A DNA stretch of 64,000 nucleotides from CAWEBF01 sp963807235 (GCA_963807235.1 CAWEBF010000004.1:1-64000), one strand, 5' to 3'. Positions 34,849 through 43,756 are shown, counted from the stretch's first letter. Notes: generated from the letters alone by a model not told the origin. Numbers and translations: made by a program.

Positions 34849-35727
34849 TCACTTGCCCTTCCGCGGCGCAATCGGCATCGTCTTCACCTTCTCCACGTAC
34901 TCCGGATACATCGTCTCGGCACCACCGCGCGTTGGCTCCACCGGCAGGCCGTGCTGCTCGGCGAACTCGGTCAGAAACGGGTTCTTGCCGACCATGTGGT
35001 GCGGCACGTAGGCGGGGTCGCGTCCCGGCACTTCGTCGTCGGCCTGGCAGAACAGCCATGCCTGGTACTGATTGGGCTGGCTGTTGACGTCCAGCAGCAG
35101 GTTCGTGGTCTTGACCAGCGGCTCGGACAAGAAGATGGGGTCCTCGGTGATGCTGAGCTGCGTCAGCACGTTGCCGTGGCGGAAGAAGAACTCCGTCATC
35201 CTGGCCTGCGCGCTCATGGGAACCCCGTTGCGCCGGTGCCACCCCTGCTTGATGTGGGTCGTTTCCACGCGCAGCACGCGGCCTTCCCACCGCCCCGTCG
35301 AAAACCCCATCCAGGTATGCGGCGCATCCTCGGGCGGGTGTGGCCGGCCGTCCAGCCAGATCATGCGCTCCTGCGCGTAGGTGCTGAGGAAGTGCCGGAT
35401 CGCGATGACGTTCTGCGTGCCGGGGTCGATCTCCTCGGTGATCTTGACGCGGATCGGTCCCCGATAGATGTAGGGGGACACGTGTGCGCGGCACTGATGC
35501 TCGGGCAGCGTCAGCCGCGACGCGTCCCAGCTGTCGGCATACTGGCGGCCAGCCGGGTTGACGGGAATCCCCAGGTAGTCACCGAGCTCCGGACCCGGTC
35601 CGCGCTCGGGCTGATCCTCGTGGAACAAGCCGTTCCAGTCGCCATTGAGAGCGCTTTGGGCGAATGCGGGCGTGACCAGGCCGGAAGCAACGAGCGTGGC
35701 GGACAAGAGGACTGCAAGACGGAACAT
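34849..35727 (-). CDS. Exported 'P' protein, partner of MBL protein (module 1)
   Basis: 292 residues with a signal peptide (cleavage near AFAQ). It belongs to a family with no name known to me, defined here by blocks shared with 41819-42712 and the N-terminal half of 49294-51207: ELGDYLGIPVN, MIWLDGRPHPPEDAPHTWMG with GFSTGRWEG, RRNGVPMS, MTEFFFRHGN, ITEDPIFLSEPLVKT and GGAETMYPEYV. Mature protein beta-rich, several conserved His, Asp and Trp. Always upstream of, or fused to, an MBL-fold protein, so the two probably act together in the periplasm. GGGAG precedes the start. Confidence 0.75.
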   Translation of the reverse strand: MFRLAVLLSATLVASGLVTPAFAQSALNGDWNGLFHEDQPERGPGPELGDYLGIPVNPAGRQYADSWDASRLTLPEHQCRAHVSPYIYRGPIRVKITEEIDPGTQNVIAIRHFLSTYAQERMIWLDGRPHPPEDAPHTWMGFSTGRWEGRVLRVETTHIKQGWHRRNGVPMSAQARMTEFFFRHGNVLTQLSITEDPIFLSEPLVKTTNLLLDVNSQPNQYQAWLFCQADDEVPGRDPAYVPHHMVGKNPFLTEFAEQHGLPVEPTRGGAETMYPEYVEKVKTMPIAPRKGK

Positions 35728-35758
35728 GGTCTCCCCTGGGTGCGGAACCCGGCTGATT

Positions 35759-36322
35759 TCAAAGACTTATACCACGCAGCCCATCAATCCGTTTATCCGC
35801 GCGGCTGAGTCTTCCGGGGCGGTCCAGTCGCGCACGAAGCTGCCTCATCGACAGCACGGGATACCCGTTGTGCAGAACGTTGAACAGCAGCAGCCATGCC
35901 GCGGTGTCCCACCAGCCGGAGACCAGCGTCCACAGCGTGATGCCGGCGATCACGATGAATATGATGAGATGGCCCGCCTCGGGATCCTGTGTCGCTCGAA
36001 TCATCGTCTGCCGGGCGCCTTGTGATCTGAGAACAGCTGGGTTGACAGCCCAGAGGACAGGGCGCAGGAAACGCCGATACCAACGGACTCCGAGGTAGTC
36101 GTAAACGCGTCCGCCCTTTTCAAAAGGACGCGGTGCGTAATACGAAGCCGGCAGCCGGACCGACAGCCCATCCCATGCACCGCTTCGGGACTGTACACGA
36201 CCCAACGTGGTCGCCCATGCCGCCAGAATCCAATTGACGCCGAATGCGAACGCGACTGTCTGGCCGCCATATCGGCCTGACAGTATGCCGGGCGGGTCCC
36301 CACCGTCCAAAGAACCTGCCAT
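35759..36322 (-). CDS. Membrane protein resembling CrtO-type acyltransferases
   Basis: 187 residues with three or four membrane helices (AFAFGVNWILAAWATTLG, HLIIFIVIAGITLWTLVSGW, AAWLLLFNVLHNGYP). The ending NVLHNGYPVLSMRQLRARL, the segment GRVYDYLGVRWYRRFLRPVL and the H in EAGHL match the pattern of the small CrtO family (glycosyl-diaponeurosporenoate acyltransferase-like membrane proteins). No carotenoid genes are nearby, so the substrate is open. It starts at 36322, divergent from the M16 gene; its stop is 31 bases before the P-protein gene. Confidence 0.55.
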   Translation of the reverse strand: MAGSLDGGDPPGILSGRYGGQTVAFAFGVNWILAAWATTLGRVQSRSGAWDGLSVRLPASYYAPRPFEKGGRVYDYLGVRWYRRFLRPVLWAVNPAVLRSQGARQTMIRATQDPEAGHLIIFIVIAGITLWTLVSGWWDTAAWLLLFNVLHNGYPVLSMRQLRARLDRPGRLSRADKRIDGLRGISL

Positions 36323-36468
36323 CAGGCACCCCGGGAGTACGCAGAATCTGCGAACGGGAGCATTCGTCCCGTCGTATTTGCACGAGAGCGGCCCGCGGCA
36401 CGCCGCGTGCGTGGCTGCGGGGGTAAGATCCGGCCAGCGGCGGTTTGGTTTCCGGCGAAGGAGGAACG

Positions 36469-39339
36469 ATGAAGGTCCTGCAGCAATCGCGTGAAGTCGG
36501 ATTCGTCGGGCTGGCGCTCCTGGCCTTGCTCACGGCCGCGCCCCCGCCTTCACACGGACAAGCCGCCGCGCCGGCCGCGGCACGGCCCGCCGCCCAGGCC
36601 CCTGCCCCGGCGCAGGCGCCCGGCGCGCTGCGGCTTCCCCGCGGCGTGCAGCGGGTAACGGCCGTCGAGGGCATCACGGAATACCGGCTCGCCAACGGCC
36701 TTCAAGTGCTCCTGTTCCCCGACCCCTCGAAGCAGACCATCACCGTGAACGTCACCTACAAGGTGGGCTCGCGGCACGAGAACTACGGCGAGACGGGGAT
36801 GGCGCACCTGCTCGAGCACCTGGTGTTCAAGGGCACGCCCAAGCACCCCAACATTCCGCAGGAGCTGACCGAACGCGGCACGCGGCCCAACGGCAGCACG
36901 TGGACCGACCGCACCAACTACTTCGAGACCTTCGCCGCCACCGAGGACAACTTGCGGTGGGCGCTCGACCTCGAGGCCGACCGGATGGTGAATTCGTTCA
37001 TCGCCAAGAAGGACCTCGACAGCGAAATGACCGTGGTCCGCAACGAGCTGGAAAGCGGCGAGAACAGCCCCACCGGCGTGCTGATCGACCGCGTGATGTC
37101 CACGTCGTACCTGTGGCACAACTACGGCAAGTCCACGATCGGCAGCCGCAGCGACCTCGAGAACGTGCCGATCGACCGCCTGCAGGCCTTCTACAAGAAG
37201 CACTATCAGCCCGACAACGCCGTCCTGCTCGTGGCCGGCCGCTTCGAAGAACAGCGGGCGCTCGACCTGGTGGCGCAGTATTTCGGCGTGCTCCCGAAGC
37301 CGGCGCGCGGCCCGGAGAAGCTCTACACGGCGGAGCCGACACAGGACGGCGAGCGCAGCGTCACGGTGCGGCGCGTGGGCGACGTCCAGTGGGCGATCTC
37401 CGCGTACCACGTGCCTGCGGGCTCGGACCCGGAGTTCGCGGCCATCGACCTCGTCACGCTGGTTCTCGGCGACACGCCCTCGGGCCGGCTCCACAAGGCG
37501 CTGGTCGAGACCAAGCGTGCCAGCCAGACCTTTGGCGGCAACTTCCAGTTCCACGACCCCGGCCTGGCCTACTTCGCCGCGCAGGTCCGCACCGACGCGT
37601 CGCTGGAAAACGCCCGCGACGGGCTGATCCAGGCGGTCGAGTCTATTGCCGCCACTCCGCCGACCGCGGAGGAGATCGAACGCGCCCGCACGACGCTCCT
37701 CACCCAGATCGAGCTGGGACTCAACTCCGCTGAGCGCGTCGGCCTGCAAATCAGCGAGTGGATCGGCATGGGCGACTGGCGCCTGCTCTTCCTGCACCGC
37801 GACCGGCTGCGCGCGGCCACCGTGGAAGACGCCCGCAAGGTGGCGGCCAAGTACTTCAAGCCGTCGAACCGGACGATGGGCCTCTTCATCCCGACCTCGC
37901 AGCCCGATCGCGCCGAGATTGCGCCGCCACCCGACGTGGTGTCGATGCTGAAGGACTACAAGGGCAGCGCGGTGGTGGCCGTGGGCGAGGCGTTCGACCC
38001 GTCGGCGGCGAACGTCGAGTCTCGAACCAGCCGTGCCGCCATGCCGGGCAGCCTCAAGCTGTCGCTCCTGCCCAAGAAGACGCGCGGGGCGACGGTGGTG
38101 GCCAGCCTGACCCTGCGATTCGGCGACGAGACATCGCTCAAGGGGCGTGCGCCCGCCTCGCGAATGGCCGGCGGGATGCTGATGCGCGGCACCACCAAGC
38201 GCACCCGCCAGCAGATCTCCGACGAGTTCGACAAGCTGAAGGCGCGCGCCAACGTCGGCGGCAGCGGCGCCACGGCCAACGCGTCCGTGGAAACCACTCG
38301 CGAGAACCTGCCGGCGGTGCTGCGGCTGATCGCCGAGGTCCTGCGCGAACCTGCATTCCCCGCCGACGAGTTCGAGCAGCTGCGGTCGCAGCGCCTGGCG
38401 CAGCTCGAGGAGGACAAGAGCGAGCCGCAGGCCATCGCCGTGCAGAACCTGCAGGGGTACCTGCGCCCGTTCCCGCGCGACGACATCCGCTACATTGCGA
38501 CCACCGAGGAAACGATTGCCGAGACGCGCGCGGTGACCCTCGACGAGGCGAAGCGCTTCTACACCGACTTCTACGGCGCCTCGAACGGCGAGCTGTCGGT
38601 CGTCGGCGATTTCGACGCGGCGGAGGTCACGAAGCTGGTCACGGAACTCCTGGGGTCGTGGAAATCGCCGAAGCCATTCACCCGGCTGAGCGACAGCTAC
38701 CGCGACGTCGCGGCGGTCAACCGCACGTTCGAGACGCCGGACAAGGCCAACGCGTTCTTCCTCGCGGGCATCAACATGAACGTGCGCGACGACGATCCGG
38801 AGTATGCGGCGCTGGTGCTCGGCAACTACATGCTGGGCGGCGGCTTCCTGAACTCGCGGCTGGCGACACGCGTGCGGCAGAAGGACGGGCTGAGCTACGG
38901 CGTGGGCTCGCAGCTCCAGGCCAGCTCGCTCGACAAGAACGGGAACCTGCTGATCTTCGCCATCTACGCGCCCCAGAACGCCGCCAGGCTCGAGACGGCC
39001 ATCAAGGAGGAAGTGGCCCGCGCGCTGCGCGAAGGCTTCACCGACGACGAGGTGAAGGCCGCCAAGGCCGGCTGGCTGCAGTCGCAGCAGGTCACCCGCG
39101 CGCAAGACAACTCGCTGGCGGGGCGGCTCAACACGCTGAACTTCATCGGCCGTACGGTGACCTGGGACGGGGATTTCGAGAAGCGCGTCGGGGCGCTGAC
39201 ACCGGCGGACATCCGCGCGGCGCTGACCAAGCACATCGACCCCGAGCGGATCTCGTTCGTCAAGGCCGGGGACTTTGCCAAGGCGGCGCAGCAGCCGGCC
39301 GCGCCGGCAGCTCCTACAGCGCCCGCGGCACCGCGGTAA
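36469..39339 (+). CDS. Exported M16 family zinc protease, two-domain
   Basis: 956 residues: signal peptide, an Ala/Pro linker (residues about 27-50) and two M16 halves. The first half is catalytic: inverted zinc motif H113-L-L-E116-H117 and the distal ligand Glu193 in VVRNELESGEN, exactly 76 residues on. The second half (from about 500) lacks the motif (RMAGGMLMRGTTKRTR) and carries the R/Y substrate pair region in QKDGLSYGVGSQL. This is the pitrilysin/PqqL-like plan for degrading peptides in the periplasm. Start at ATG 36469 after AAGGAGG. A double stem-loop element follows the stop. Confidence 0.92.
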   Translation: MKVLQQSREVGFVGLALLALLTAAPPPSHGQAAAPAAARPAAQAPAPAQAPGALRLPRGVQRVTAVEGITEYRLANGLQVLLFPDPSKQTITVNVTYKVGSRHENYGETGMAHLLEHLVFKGTPKHPNIPQELTERGTRPNGSTWTDRTNYFETFAATEDNLRWALDLEADRMVNSFIAKKDLDSEMTVVRNELESGENSPTGVLIDRVMSTSYLWHNYGKSTIGSRSDLENVPIDRLQAFYKKHYQPDNAVLLVAGRFEEQRALDLVAQYFGVLPKPARGPEKLYTAEPTQDGERSVTVRRVGDVQWAISAYHVPAGSDPEFAAIDLVTLVLGDTPSGRLHKALVETKRASQTFGGNFQFHDPGLAYFAAQVRTDASLENARDGLIQAVESIAATPPTAEEIERARTTLLTQIELGLNSAERVGLQISEWIGMGDWRLLFLHRDRLRAATVEDARKVAAKYFKPSNRTMGLFIPTSQPDRAEIAPPPDVVSMLKDYKGSAVVAVGEAFDPSAANVESRTSRAAMPGSLKLSLLPKKTRGATVVASLTLRFGDETSLKGRAPASRMAGGMLMRGTTKRTRQQISDEFDKLKARANVGGSGATANASVETTRENLPAVLRLIAEVLREPAFPADEFEQLRSQRLAQLEEDKSEPQAIAVQNLQGYLRPFPRDDIRYIATTEETIAETRAVTLDEAKRFYTDFYGASNGELSVVGDFDAAEVTKLVTELLGSWKSPKPFTRLSDSYRDVAAVNRTFETPDKANAFFLAGINMNVRDDDPEYAALVLGNYMLGGGFLNSRLATRVRQKDGLSYGVGSQLQASSLDKNGNLLIFAIYAPQNAARLETAIKEEVARALREGFTDDEVKAAKAGWLQSQQVTRAQDNSLAGRLNTLNFIGRTVTWDGDFEKRVGALTPADIRAALTKHIDPERISFVKAGDFAKAAQQPAAPAAPTAPAAPR

Positions 39340-39342
39340 AGG

Positions 39343-39398
39343 GCAGCGAGGCGCAGCCTCGCTGCAACAGTGTCTGATTGCCCGCCCTCCGGGCGGGC
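39343..39398 (+). repeat. Double stem-loop element, copy 3
   Basis: Stem 1 is GCAGCGAGGC/GCCTCGCTGC with loop GCA (39343-39365). The spacer is AACAGTGTCTGATT. Stem 2 is GCCCGCCC/GGGCGGGC with loop TCC (39380-39398). It occupies the 63-base gap between convergent genes and may serve as their terminator. Its spacer is nearly identical to that of copy 2. Confidence 0.85.
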
Positions 39399-39402
39399 GG
39401 GT

Positions 39403-40164
39403 TTATCGCACGCGGATCACGACGCGCCGATTCCAGGGGTCGTTGACCCCATCGGCGCGTTCGGCCGCGTCGGGCGCGGACACCACGACGGCCGCCGCGG
39501 GCACGCCCAACCCCACCAGCGTGTCGGCCACCTTGCGGGCGCGAATGGCGCCCATCTTCTCCCGCTCGGTCAGCGTCTGGCCCCCGGACAGCCTGGTGGC
39601 CGCACGGTAGCCCACCACCTCCAGGCGCGTCGCTTTGACCTCGGCCACGTGCCTGGCCACGGCCGTCAGCGCGCTCGTGACGTGCACGCTCAGGAAGTCG
39701 TTGTCGAAGTCGAAATACAGCGTCACGTTGGCCGGGTCGGTCGTTTTCACCCACGACGGCGCCTGACCGCGCGGCGCCTGAACCGGTGGCGGCGCCTCGA
39801 TCCCGTCTTCGGCGGGCAGCATCGTGTTGCAGGCGGGCGTCAGCTCGCGCATCACCGACACCTTCACCGGCGTGAGCGGAATGCCGCCACACACGCGGCC
39901 TTCGCCGACGGTACCTTCGACCAGGGCCTGATGCCCCAGCTGCGGTGGGTAGAAATCGCCGGCGACCCCGCTCTGCTGGCCCAGGTAGTACAGCTGCCCC
40001 TCGTGCTCCGCCAGCCAGCACGGCTGCGTCTTCGTGTCGCGGACGATCGGACACGTGAGAAACTGCCGCCGCTCACCAGACTTTGCTGCCTGCTGGGCCT
40101 CAGGCGTCTGCGTCGCGAGCGTTGCAACGATCGCCAGCACCACGACCGCTGCCTGATTGCGCAT
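39403..40164 (-). CDS. Exported protein with OmpA-like C-terminal domain
   Basis: 253 residues. Signal peptide, a unique N-terminal region with three cysteines (FLTCPIVRD, QPCWLAEH, GRVCGGIPL) and a C-terminal OmpA-like domain from about residue 150: YFDFDNDFLS, ARHVAEVKATRLEVVGY, REKMGAIRARKVADTLVGLG and NRRVVIRVR. Such domains bind peptidoglycan non-covalently. The domain's usual Asp in the GH/Y-T-D loop is changed (VVGYRAATR), so binding may be weakened. Its ATG overlaps the stop of the dihaem peroxidase gene (TGATG), so the two are translationally coupled. Confidence 0.78.
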   Translation of the reverse strand: MRNQAAVVVLAIVATLATQTPEAQQAAKSGERRQFLTCPIVRDTKTQPCWLAEHEGQLYYLGQQSGVAGDFYPPQLGHQALVEGTVGEGRVCGGIPLTPVKVSVMRELTPACNTMLPAEDGIEAPPPVQAPRGQAPSWVKTTDPANVTLYFDFDNDFLSVHVTSALTAVARHVAEVKATRLEVVGYRAATRLSGGQTLTEREKMGAIRARKVADTLVGLGVPAAAVVVSAPDAAERADGVNDPWNRRVVIRVR

Positions 40165-41678
40165 CACAGGACCCCCAGGAAGTTGATGAGATCCTGCTTC
40201 TCCTGCCCCGTCAGGCGCATGTCGAAGCGACGGTCGTAATAGTCCACCAGCTCGCGGATGTCCTTTGCCGAGCCGTTGGAGAAGTAGGGCGCGCGGGCGG
40301 CAAGCCCTCTGAATTGGCCCATCGTGATCGCGCCGATGTCGGCGCAATGGCCGGTCACGAGCGCCCGCCCGGGATCCGAGGTGTAGATCACGCGGCCCAG
40401 GAATGGGTGCGGCGGCGCGTCGGCCCGGCAGGTCAGCTTGAAGACAGGCAGGTCGCCCGCTTCGTTCCACACTTTGGCCTCCGTCCACGTCGGATAGTTC
40501 GTGGTGCCGAGGTCCACCCAGCCAGGCGCGAGATCCATGCCCGACATCTGGGCGTTGTGGCACACGGCGCACGAGCGCTTGGCAGGGTTGGCCAAGCCGA
40601 TCGAGTTGATGTGGGCGACGTCCTTCACCCAGAAACGGCGGTTCACGAAGATGTCGTTGCCACGCGCCACCGAGGCGCGGAACACCGCCCGCGCATCGGC
40701 TGCCGGCGCCGCCTGCCACATGTCGAAGAAATGAAACGCCGGCGTCTTCACGCTGTTGAGGACATGCACCGGATTGCGGGCTACGTTGGCCGGACCGAGC
40801 GCCGCCGGACCGTTGGGCTCCACCAGGCTGCCGCCTTGGTTGTCCCACGCCTGCGCCATGTAGATCTGGTTCTCGAAGCTCAGAATGCGCTCGATCTGCG
40901 CCGCCGAGAGAGGCGCCGTGCCTCCCTGGTGATCGCGATAGGCGCTCTCCGCCTGCACCCGCAGGTTGGGCACGCGGGCGTCGGCCATGATGTTCATGCT
41001 CGACGGCAGGCCCGTGTCGGGATCCTTGTCCATCAGCACGCCCAGCTTGACGTTGAAGAGGCCATCCGGGCTCGTGACGTACTTGAGGTTCGCGGCCGGC
41101 CGGGGCCGGCGAAACACCGAGACCGTGGGCGTGGCGCTTCGCAGCCCGTAGGTCGCGTCGCGGTTCACGCCCGTTGGATCGCGCACGACTTCGATGGCGA
41201 ACTCCGGCGTCACTCCGGCGGGCGGCCAGGGCATGGCCACGCGAAAGAGGCCACGATCGAGGAGCAGCGAGTGCGAGGAGGCCTGATCCTGCGGCAGGCT
41301 GGGGTTGTTGGAGCCGTCCACGGCCGCGAAGATGGGGTCCTTCCCGCCCGTCACACGCCATCGCTCGCGGATGGTCTCCACCGACACGCTCATGGCATTC
41401 GCCGGCTGGTGGCATGTGACGCACGCCCGAGCGTTGGAACCGATTGGCTCGAAGAACGGATGGCCCTTGGTGTCGATGGGACCATCGGCGTTCAAGACGC
41501 CCAGCCGGCCGAGCCCATTGGCGAACACGAGATCCTGCGGCAGCGTCACGCCGCTCCCGGCTTCCACCCAGGAGGTATGCGGGCGCTCTGATGGCACGCC
41601 CGGCGAAGTCGTCTGCGCGCCGAGGAATGCCGCCACACCGGTCGCCAGCAGGCCAAGCGTCAGAGCGGGAGCACGCAT
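40164..41678 (-). CDS. Dihaem cytochrome c peroxidase/MauG-like protein
   Basis: 504 residues with a signal peptide and two haem motifs, ACVTCHQ (residue about 85) and SCAVCHN (about 360), in the order and spacing of the bacterial dihaem peroxidase superfamily. The ending YFSNGSAKDIRELVDYYDRR with LTGQEKQDLINFL is typical of MauG and CcpA relatives. A long insert lies between the haem domains. It may reduce peroxide or oxidise an organic substrate; true CcpA is shorter (about 350). Starts at 41678 with TAAAAT nine bases upstream (41688-41693). Divergent from module 2. Confidence 0.82.
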   Translation of the reverse strand: MRAPALTLGLLATGVAAFLGAQTTSPGVPSERPHTSWVEAGSGVTLPQDLVFANGLGRLGVLNADGPIDTKGHPFFEPIGSNARACVTCHQPANAMSVSVETIRERWRVTGGKDPIFAAVDGSNNPSLPQDQASSHSLLLDRGLFRVAMPWPPAGVTPEFAIEVVRDPTGVNRDATYGLRSATPTVSVFRRPRPAANLKYVTSPDGLFNVKLGVLMDKDPDTGLPSSMNIMADARVPNLRVQAESAYRDHQGGTAPLSAAQIERILSFENQIYMAQAWDNQGGSLVEPNGPAALGPANVARNPVHVLNSVKTPAFHFFDMWQAAPAADARAVFRASVARGNDIFVNRRFWVKDVAHINSIGLANPAKRSCAVCHNAQMSGMDLAPGWVDLGTTNYPTWTEAKVWNEAGDLPVFKLTCRADAPPHPFLGRVIYTSDPGRALVTGHCADIGAITMGQFRGLAARAPYFSNGSAKDIRELVDYYDRRFDMRLTGQEKQDLINFLGVL

Positions 41679-41711
41679 GCGCCCGTCATTTTAGTGCTAC
41701 GCCAGCTGCAC

Positions 41712-41737
41712 ATGTCGGCGTTGCGCATCCGACATGG
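41712..41737. promoter_or_regulatory. 8-10-8 inverted repeat between divergent genes
   Basis: CATGTCGG (41712-41719) and CCGACATG (41730-41737), perfect arms 18 bases centre to centre, lying between the dihaem peroxidase gene (-) and the module 2 promoter (+). The spacing suits a dimeric regulator that could control both directions. Confidence 0.5.
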
Positions 41738-41770
41738 CGCGAGCGTACTTATTCGGCCGCTGGTTCGACC

Positions 41771-41799
41771 TTGAGCCCTGCCTGTGGGCCCTGTATATT
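41771..41799 (+). promoter_or_regulatory. Sigma-70-type promoter of module 2
   Basis: TTGAGC (41771-41776), a 17-base spacer and TATATT (41794-41799), the best -35/-10 match I see in the window. It is followed by GGAGG (41810-41814) and the ATG at 41819. Confidence 0.65.
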
Positions 41800-41818
41800 C
41801 GCGGGCACCGGAGGATCC

Positions 41819-42712
41819 ATGCCCGCAGCCAAGTCACGCTTCAGAATCATCACGGTCGCGTCGCTGCTGGCGTTCGCGGGTCCAGCCGCCGCGCAGCAGA
41901 TCGATCTGGCCGGCATGTGGTCCTCGACGCGGGGCAACCACGAAGAACTGCCGCTTCGCGGCGACCCCGGAGTCGAGGTCGGCGAATACGTGGGCATCCC
42001 GTTGACGGACGGTGCCCGGCAGCACGCCGAGAGCTGGACGCCGACGATGCACTCGCTGCTCGAGTGGCAGGGCCGTCCCCACCCGGTCACGTATTCGATG
42101 CGTGCGCCGCGCCCGGACTTCCGGATGGGCCCGATAGTGGATCCCCAGACCGAGCGCCTGATCGGCTACACCATCACGAATCTCTTCGGGCGCGCGGACC
42201 GGACCATCTGGCTGGATGGCCGCCCGCATCCGTCGAAGTACGCCGAGCACCAGTGGCAGGGGTTTTCGACCGGTGAATGGGTGGCCGGAGCGCTCAAGGT
42301 CACGACCACCCACATCAAGTACAGCTTCGTGCACCGCAACGGCATTCCGCTCAGTCCCTACGCCGTGATGACGGAGTACTACTGGCGCCGCGGCGACCTG
42401 CTGACGCTGGCGATCATCGTCGAAGATCCGATGTATCTGACCGAACCGCTCGTGCGCACGTCCACGTTCCGATGGGACCCGAACCTGACGATTCAGCCGG
42501 CGCTGCCTTTCGAGGTCGCCGAGGAGTTGCCGTCGCTGGAGCGGGGCGAGGTGCCGGCGTATCCCCTGGGGACCAAGCACCGGGAGTACGCCGAGTCGAG
42601 AAAGCTCCCCTTCGAGGCGTCGCAAGGCGGCGCGCACACCATGTATCCGGAGTACATGAAACGGCTGAAGGAGCTGATGCCAGAGTCCACGTCCACTTCG
42701 GGCACACGATGA
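41819..42712 (+). CDS. Exported 'P' protein (module 2)
   Basis: 297 residues with a signal peptide (cleavage after PAAAQ). It shares the family blocks of 34849-35727: VGEYVGIPLTDG, TIWLDGRPHPSKYAEHQW with GFSTGEW, HRNGIPLSPY, MTEYYWRRGD, IVEDPMYLTEPLVRTS and GGAHTMYPEYM. The DPQTERLIGYTITNLFGRAD segment is closer to the fusion protein (DPATSGLVAYRITNLFGNAD) than to module 1. It has a good promoter and ribosome site. The MBL partner begins within its stop codon (ATGA), so the pair is translationally coupled. Confidence 0.78.
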   Translation: MPAAKSRFRIITVASLLAFAGPAAAQQIDLAGMWSSTRGNHEELPLRGDPGVEVGEYVGIPLTDGARQHAESWTPTMHSLLEWQGRPHPVTYSMRAPRPDFRMGPIVDPQTERLIGYTITNLFGRADRTIWLDGRPHPSKYAEHQWQGFSTGEWVAGALKVTTTHIKYSFVHRNGIPLSPYAVMTEYYWRRGDLLTLAIIVEDPMYLTEPLVRTSTFRWDPNLTIQPALPFEVAEELPSLERGEVPAYPLGTKHREYAESRKLPFEASQGGAHTMYPEYMKRLKELMPESTSTSGTR

Positions 42713-43743
42713 GGCCCGCTCGCGCAATCGCCCCGGCCGCGATAGCGGCCGCGGCCGTGGTCCTGGTCGCGGCCTCGACGCACCTGGCGGCGCAGCAGCG
42801 TGCCGTGCCGAGGCCGGTCAAGCCCGCCTACGACGACGGCATCGTCGAGGCGCTGGCGATCAAGGCCAACGTGCACCTGGTGGCCGGCTCCGGCGCCAAC
42901 ATCACCGTGCAGGTGGCACCAGAAGGCCTGCTGATCGTGGACTCCAGCGTGGCGGCGATGAGCGAGAAGGTGCTGACGGCGATCCGCACGTTCAGCGACA
43001 AGCCGGTGCGCCACATCATCAACACGAGCGGCGACGAGCATCACACAGGCGGCAACGAAAAGCTGTCGGTCGTCGGCCGCAACCTCAACGCCGGCATCGG
43101 TGGACAGGGGGGCCGCGAGCCCAGCCGCCTGGACGGCGCGCCCGTGATCGCGCACGAGAACGTCCTGCACCTGATGAGCGGCCTCAAGGGAGAGCCGGAG
43201 CGCATGCCCTACGGCGTGTGGCCCCACGACACGTTCTACACGGGCATGAAGCAGCTGCACTTCGGCGGCGAGGTGGTGGAGATGCTGCATGCGCCCGCCG
43301 CACACACCGACGGCGACGTGATGGTGTGGTTCCGCAAGTCGGACGTCGTGGCCACGGGCGACGTGTACTCCACCGTGACCTACCCGCAGGTGAACCTCAA
43401 GCGCGGCGGCACCGTGCAGGGACTGCTGGACGCGCTGAACCGTGTGCTCGACATCGCCGTGCCCGAGTTCAACAATCAGGGCGGGACGCTTGTGGTGCCC
43501 GGCCACGGGCGCATCAGCAACGAATCAGACGTGGCCGAATATCGCGACATGACCACCATCATCCGGGACCGGATCAAGCTGATGGTGGAAAAGGGTCAGA
43601 CCCTGGATCAGGTAAAGGCCGCCGGAGTGACCAGGGACTACGACGCGGTGTATTCCACCCCGTCGTGGACCGGCGAGATGTTCAGCGAGATGATCTACTC
43701 GGACCTGACGCGGAGCCGGAAGCCGCCGTCAGCAGGCCGCTGA
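42709..43743 (+). CDS. Exported MBL-fold protein (module 2, degenerate metal motif)
   Basis: 344 residues with a signal peptide (cleavage after LAAQ). The fold is clear (VHLVAGSGANITVQVAPEGL, LIVDSSVAAMSEKV, GGTVQGLLDALNRVLDI). The HxHxDH motif, however, reads NTSGDEHHTGG: both first histidines are replaced by Ser and Asp and the Asp by His. The later ligands remain (AAHTDGDVMVW, TGDVYST, VVPGHGRIS). So the metal centre is remodelled, possibly to one metal or to a non-hydrolytic role. It overlaps the P gene by four bases. The shared tail EYRDMTTIIRDRI is present. Confidence 0.82.
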   Translation: MRPARAIAPAAIAAAAVVLVAASTHLAAQQRAVPRPVKPAYDDGIVEALAIKANVHLVAGSGANITVQVAPEGLLIVDSSVAAMSEKVLTAIRTFSDKPVRHIINTSGDEHHTGGNEKLSVVGRNLNAGIGGQGGREPSRLDGAPVIAHENVLHLMSGLKGEPERMPYGVWPHDTFYTGMKQLHFGGEVVEMLHAPAAHTDGDVMVWFRKSDVVATGDVYSTVTYPQVNLKRGGTVQGLLDALNRVLDIAVPEFNNQGGTLVVPGHGRISNESDVAEYRDMTTIIRDRIKLMVEKGQTLDQVKAAGVTRDYDAVYSTPSWTGEMFSEMIYSDLTRSRKPPSAGR

Positions 43744-43756
43744 GATTCGAAGCAGG

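Noticed and set aside
32630..35011. A 793-residue plus-strand frame across hydrolase, MscS and MBL genes
   Set aside because: It overlaps three well-supported minus-strand genes and has His/Arg/Gln-rich shadow composition.
36550..39234. An 894-residue open frame on the minus strand opposite the M16 protease
   Set aside because: It mirrors the protease codon for codon and has Arg/Ala/Val-rich composition without any domain. Long antisense frames are expected in GC-rich coding DNA.
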